Assembly (NCBI GenBank): GCA_014058105.1
Contig: JACGCM010002198.1
Coordinates: 385,001-449,000 of the forward strand
DNA length: 64,000 bases
Source: Kingdonia uniflora
Lineage: Eukaryota; Streptophyta; Magnoliopsida; Ranunculales; Circaeasteraceae
Reading direction: 5' to 3'
The position numbers were made by a program, and so were the translations under genes. Under the pieces are notes generated by a model. The model was not told where the DNA came from. It saw only the letters and a list, made by a program, of their open reading frames with translations, and did no database searches. This document shows positions 60,064 through 64,000 of the stretch, one piece after another. Every line of letters starts with the position of its first letter. Position 1 is the first letter of the stretch.

Positions 60064-60942
60064 ATGGCTCTTTCTTCAGAAGTGTTGAAGTTTGATTCCA
60101 ACAAACCCTCTAAGTTTGATGGTCTCAACTTCAAGAGGTGGAAGAACAAATTGTTCTTCTATCTCACACTTAAAGAAGTTGCATATGTCCTGGAAAAAGA
60201 ATGCCCTATTGAACCTCCCGTTCCCGTACCTACGATAGACCCTGATCTTATTCTAAACGAATATGACAAAACCTTAAAATCAATTTTGAACTAGATTGAG
60301 GCTGATTTCAAATACCGTAATTTCATTCTAAACAATTTAGCGGATGAACTGTACGATTACTATATACAGTCCAAAACTGCAAAAACCGTTTGGGATACAT
60401 TACATAAAAAGTATGATACGGAAGAGGCAGGCTCTAAAATGTTTACCATAAGCCGATATCTCAAGTTCACTATGGTCGACGATAAGTCGGTAATTTCCCA
60501 ATCACATTTGTTGTAACGAATTGCGCATGAGATTGTGTCTGAAGGAATACCTCTTGACGAACAATTTCAGGTTGCCGCGATGATGAAAAAATTACCGCCG
60601 AATTGGAAAGACTATAAAAATATTTTGCGACACAAGTAAAAGGAACTTACCATAGAGAACTTGATTACTCGTCTAAAGGTTGAAGAAGAATCTAAAAAAC
60701 AAGACCTGAAAGGGGAAATTATTTTAGTCCAAGCCAAAGGGAAGGTCCATTGGAAACCTAAAGGGAAACCTTTCAAGGCTAAGAATGGTAGTAATCAGAA
60801 CAACTGTCCTAACGGTGGTAATCCAAATAACCATCATAATTATGGACACCAGAATCCTAATAAGGAAACGAATCAACAAGCCCCACCATATAATGGAACA
60901 GGTTCTATTGCTTCAACTGTAAAATGCCTGACACATATCTAG
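60064..60942 (+). pseudogene. Copia gag
   Basis: Starts at ATG 60064: SSEVLKFDSNKPSKFDGLNF, KRWKNKLFFYLTLKEVAYVL, the usual start of copia gag. It continues with YDYYIQSKTAKTVWDTLHKK, KLPPNWKDYKNILRH and a basic Asn-rich tail (QNNCPNGGNPNNHHNYGHQN) before a decayed zinc knuckle (about 60910-60960). There are in-frame stops at about 60292, 60514 and 60637. Confidence 0.85.
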
Positions 60943-60997
60943 AAACTGCAGGAACCGCAGACGTGTTACTCAGGCTAACGTTATCGAAGGGCCCTTA

Positions 60998-61309
60998 ATG
61001 GCTATGATAACAAAAATCAACATGGTCGGTAGAACCGACTGGTGGTGGGCTGATTCGGGCGCTTCTAGGCATGTATGCTATGAACGCAATTGGTTCAAGA
61101 CCTACAAGGAGACTGAAGACCAGAAGGTGCTACTTGGGGATTCCCATTGTACCAAAGTGCTAGGCACTGGGGATGTTGAACTGGTATTTTCCTCTCGAAG
61201 GACAGTGACTTTGAAGGACGTAATGCACACTCCTGAAATGTGGAAAAATCTTGTTTCTGGCTATCTTCTCAACAAGGCAGGATTTCAGCAGACCATTAGG
61301 TTTGATTAG
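60998..61309 (+). pseudogene. Copia protease, truncated pol
   Basis: [20 protein letters not shown] contains the DSGA active-site motif of copia proteases. It is followed by [37 protein letters not shown] and [12 protein letters not shown]. It breaks off near 61316 at the junction with GDPDL DNA, before integrase. Confidence 0.85.
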
Positions 61310-61326
61310 TACATTTTGGCTATCTT

Positions 61327-61546
61327 CTCAAAGCGTTTGTAACAACATCTGTTACGCTGAAACCTTTCTTTGATACGAGGTACGCTGCATTCTACTTTAT
61401 GAATGAAACTTGAGAACATGTTAGAATTTTTTTCTTTTGAAATTTCATGTAAATGTAATGATATTTAGAAAAAGGAGGTTCATCTTTATGTTGATCAAAA
61501 CTCCAGATACCGCTTTGGTCTTTGCCATCTTTAGGAATTTAGGGAG
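61327..61546. repeat. 220 bp GDPDL segment, right copy of a direct duplication
   Basis: Same unit as 57870-58089, in the same orientation, on the other side of the copia fragment. The donor GTGAAC has become ATGAAC here. Confidence 0.9.
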
Positions 61547-62502
61547 CAAAACTAATTTCCCTTTATTCTTGTTTGCTGGGTTTCTCGGTAAACCGGTGTC
61601 CTCTATCGGGCTAACTAGTTGCACTAGAAAGTAAAAGAAAAGATCAATGGTGATGCACCTTAAAATTGTGTCTAGCTAAATAAAAACCAATAGTATAACA
61701 TTAACAAGTGCAAATTTTAAGAAATTTACGTTGCAAGGTTTGAATTTCAGCCCAGGTAAGATCAAATGAAAAGATCCCATTCTTGGGTTGGGTCTCAGGG
61801 ATAGTGGAAGCTTTAGACATGAAAGAAGAGATTATCGTTGTGCTGCCTGTGAGATCAGCGGACTCCAAGCAGAATGGAACCCCTTCTTTGCTCATTTGTA
61901 CCAAACAATCTATTATGTCAACTCCATCCTCAATTGCTTCATTATAAGCAAGATCATTGCAGGCAGCATATGTTCCACTCGCTCCATTATAGAATATTCT
62001 CAAAGTTTTTCCTGCATGAGGGAAGTATTAGGAGTACAGAGAGATGATTATGTGATCTTCGATTTCTTCGTTTCATGGGGTGGACTAAAAGTGAGGTGCA
62101 TGTTTACCTTTTTTAGGCTTTAAGTTTTAGTTCTACGCTAAACAAGCTGCTACAAGGAAAGAATTCAAAGAACATCAATAGAAGCTTCAAACAACTATCT
62201 CATTATTTAATCGAATGACGTAAGAAATCTTACCAATAGCTTCTGAGGCAGTGGGAGGGAAGTCGGTAAGGAACCCGTAAACAGAGAAATTGGAACCATC
62301 TTAAACATCCACATTTGGAGTTTGTTTCATTTTGTGTCTAGTATAGATGTCAGCATTAACTCGTAGTTACTCGTCGTCAGAGATTGCACCTTGAGCGACT
62401 ACAACTGGACTGACTTTGAACAGGTAAGTAGGTTTCTAACTTCTTGTTCTATAATATCAAGCCCAATATATTTTTACAAAGTATGGAAAAAGATAATAAC
62501 TA

Positions 62503-63369
62503 TGTTTTTTAAGACAACAGAACTTCTATTCGAATAGATTCTATTTTCTATTCGAGTAAAACTGGAAATAGAACTGGGAACATTTCTGCTCGAATAGAAT
62601 TTATTCTGTTCGAATAAAATGCCTCAGGCAGCTTTTTATTCGAATAAAATCTATTTGAATAGACTGGCTCAACCTGTTTCTTCATGTTTCTTTTTATTCA
62701 AATAAATTTCTTTTTAATCGAATAGATTGGCTCGGCATGATTTTATTCGAATAGAAATATTTATATTCTAACAGAGACAGTGATTTCTGTTTTCTAATAA
62801 AAGATAACTTTCTTTTTTTCAATACTCACTTCTTGAAAAACCTATTTTTCTAGTGCTTGTTTTTTAGAGTGAGGAGAGATTATTCTTGAGAGATTCAAGA
62901 GAGATTTAAATTACTCAAATATTGAATCAATCATCATTGATCAAGAAACCTAAATTTATGAATTGAAGAACTTGTGGGATTCAAGATTAGAAGCTTCAAC
63001 GAGAGATTGGAACGAGGCGTTGCGAGAACTAAAATTGACTGCGAAGAATTTAATTATAAGAGAGATAACCATGGGAAGTGCTTATCGAGTTTGTAAGTAA
63101 TTGAATACTTATATTTTGATTTCAATAGTAGATTGTTTAGCTGTCGAGTGATTCGACAGTGACCTGTGAGTTTTTTTCCTGAGAAAGGTTTCCTACAGGG
63201 CTAAAATTGTTTGGGCTTGTGTTTAATTTCTTATTACTAGTTGACACTAGATAATTTGACCAACTTGATTTAGGTTAAGCTTTGACCATTTATTCAAAGG
63301 AATTATGACCTATCAATTTAGACAAAAAATAATCAAAATTGTTTAGTCTCAAGCGACTAAGAACTTTCA
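62503..63369 (+). repeat. Putative 5' LTR with palindromic TATTCGAATA motifs
   Basis: Between 62530 and 62755 there are about nine copies of a TATTCGAATA-like decamer (for example CTATTCGAATAG at 62529, TTATTCGAATAAAA near 62637, TTATTCGAATAGAA near 62743). The right edge is set by the primer site. Confidence 0.6.
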
Positions 63370-63371
63370 AT

Positions 63372-63383
63372 TGGTACCAGAGC
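63372..63383 (+). promoter_or_regulatory. Primer-binding site
   Basis: TGGTACCAGAGC, one base from the common plant copia/gypsy site TGGTATCAGAGC that pairs with initiator tRNA-Met. Confidence 0.85.
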
Positions 63384-63442
63384 AATCACGTTTCATGGTT
63401 TAACAACCTAAGCGTGGATTCCAGATAGGTCGCTTGAGAATA

Positions 63443-64000
63443 ATGAGTTTCAAGAAGTTTGGAGATCCTATAAATTACCATCCACTCTTTAATGGCAAAG
63501 AATACCCATACTGGAAAGTTCGAATGATTGCATACTTATAATCAATCGGAGAAGATGTATGGACTGCCGTTAAGGATGGATAGACACCCCCTACTGTGAT
63601 GCAAGGTCCACAAGGGAGTGCTATTGAGGTCCTTAAACCTAGGAACCAATGGTCAATAGAAGAAAAGGATATTGTTGGTTATAATTCTAAAGGCCTCAAT
63701 GCTATCTTTATGGTTGTGAGTCAAAGTAAGTTTTGACATATCTCTGCATGTACCACTTCTAAAGAAGCTTGGGACATCCTAGTTCAAACTCATGAAGGCG
63801 ATGATACGGTCAAAGAAAGTAAGCTTTAAATGCTTGCTTCGCAATTTGAGAATATCAGAATAAGTAAAAACAAACCTTTTAACGAGTTCTATGCGAGACT
63901 AAGTGATATTGTAAACACTAGTACCAAATTAAGAGTAGCGTACTCTGATGTTCAAATTGTTTGCAAAGTTCTAATATCTCTTCCTAAGAGCTTTAGATCC
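63443..64000 (+). pseudogene. Copia gag (UBN2-type), partial
   Basis: The ATG at 63443 reads MSFKKFGDPINYHPLFNGKE, YPYWKVRMIAYL, then TTSKEAWDILVQTHEGDDTV, PFNEFYARLSDIVNTSTKL and KVLISLPKSFR, the usual copia gag order. In-frame stops at about 63539, 63581, 63737 and 63827 make it non-functional. It continues past the window end. Confidence 0.85.

Larger units (their letters stand above)
58090..61316 (+). mobile_element. Copia retrotransposon, 3'-truncated
   Basis: Begins TGTTGGAATTTT, a typical copia LTR start, directly after the GDPDL exon. A long LTR/leader full of tandem repeats follows, then gag (60064) and protease (61000-61310). It stops inside pol, with no integrase, reverse transcriptase or 3' LTR. 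The LTR/leader border was not found, because no clear initiator-Met primer site is visible. Confidence 0.8.
57064..62420 (-). pseudogene. GDPDL (SHV3-like) GPI-anchored protein, disrupted
   Basis: Exons in family order from high to low coordinates: 62420-62233 (ends SNFSVYGFLTDFPPTASEAI), 62011-61730 (NGASGTYAACNDLAYNEAIE, DGVDIIDCLVQMSKEGVPFC), about 61625-61482 (DTGLPRNPANKNKGKLVLLP, AKTKAVSGVLINIK), a partial exon 61393-61327, then after a copia insert 57935-57450 (NVAYLASKKGFSVTDVVTSA, FDFFSDPIMEIASYVSDIGV) and 57371-57064 (SPCSDPNADLPYAILPAEPG). The C-terminus is alanine/proline-rich and ends hydrophobic, fitting a GPI anchor. GDPDL proteins act in cell-wall assembly. Damage: stops in the first exon, a frameshift near 57740, a lost splice donor near 61482, H to Y in the NGASG motif context, and the copia split. 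The 5' half is absent. Confidence 0.85.
62503..64000 (+). mobile_element. Copia retrotransposon, 5' part, runs off the window
   Basis: A putative 5' LTR (TG at 62503 to CA at 63369, 867 bp), then TTGGTACCAGAGC (63371-63383), an initiator-Met primer site, then gag from 63443. It adjoins the GDPDL pseudogene and may have removed its 5' half. The LTR start is inferred without the second LTR. Confidence 0.72.

Overview
This window looks like nuclear DNA from a flowering plant, probably a eudicot. It is AT-rich, has interrupted genes with GT/AG introns, and its recognisable host fragments belong to plant gene families (MEI2-like, DRP1, a CTLH/CRA protein, a JMJ25-type demethylase, PEX5, GDPDL). 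No intact, confidently functional protein-coding gene was found. The window is a mosaic of transposable elements, often nested, and of gene pieces that they captured or broke. Protein families were recognised by eye from motifs; no database search was run.

Layout. 1-1850: two tandem, broken copies of a short MEI2-like RNA-binding gene. 2092-12777: a 10.7 kb CACTA-type element with terminal and subterminal repeats. It carries intron-containing pieces of four unrelated host genes, all on the + strand: DRP1, a CTLH/CRA protein, a JMJ25-like histone demethylase and PEX5. 12820-13640: remnant of a CACTA transposase. 14440-14700: LINE RNase H scrap. 15644-16470: a Harbinger-type MITE with a second MITE inside it. 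16605-17933: non-autonomous hAT element. 19763-22200: internally deleted chromodomain gypsy element with 184 bp LTRs.

23183-43368 is a four-element nest. A small LTR element with 375 bp LTRs was hit inside one LTR by a large minus-strand Tat-like gypsy element (23337-41473). The region of that element between integrase and 3' LTR carries coding-like DNA on the opposite strand, with its own TATA box and coiled-coil segments. That region was later hit by an hAT element (25533-28846) and by a 5'-truncated LINE with a perfect 12 bp target duplication (30082-31708).

44895-47616: Mutator-like terminal repeats enclosing a palindromic minisatellite. 48137-54686: a 6.5 kb PIF/Harbinger element with DDE transposase, the Myb/SANT-like ORF1, and an extra plant-mobile-domain gene, with palindromic GCGCAGTTC-type motifs near both ends. 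55840-55911: a degenerate tRNA-Pro. 56378-56789: another MITE. 57064-62420 (minus): a GDPDL (SHV3-like) pseudogene split by a truncated copia element, flanked by 220 bp direct duplications of the gene and joined by an apparently templated repair junction. 62503-64000: the 5' LTR, primer site and broken gag of another copia element, running off the window.

The strongest candidates for something new are the four-gene Pack-CACTA, the plant-mobile-domain gene inside a Harbinger element, the antisense coding region of the Tat element, and the copia/GDPDL rearrangement.
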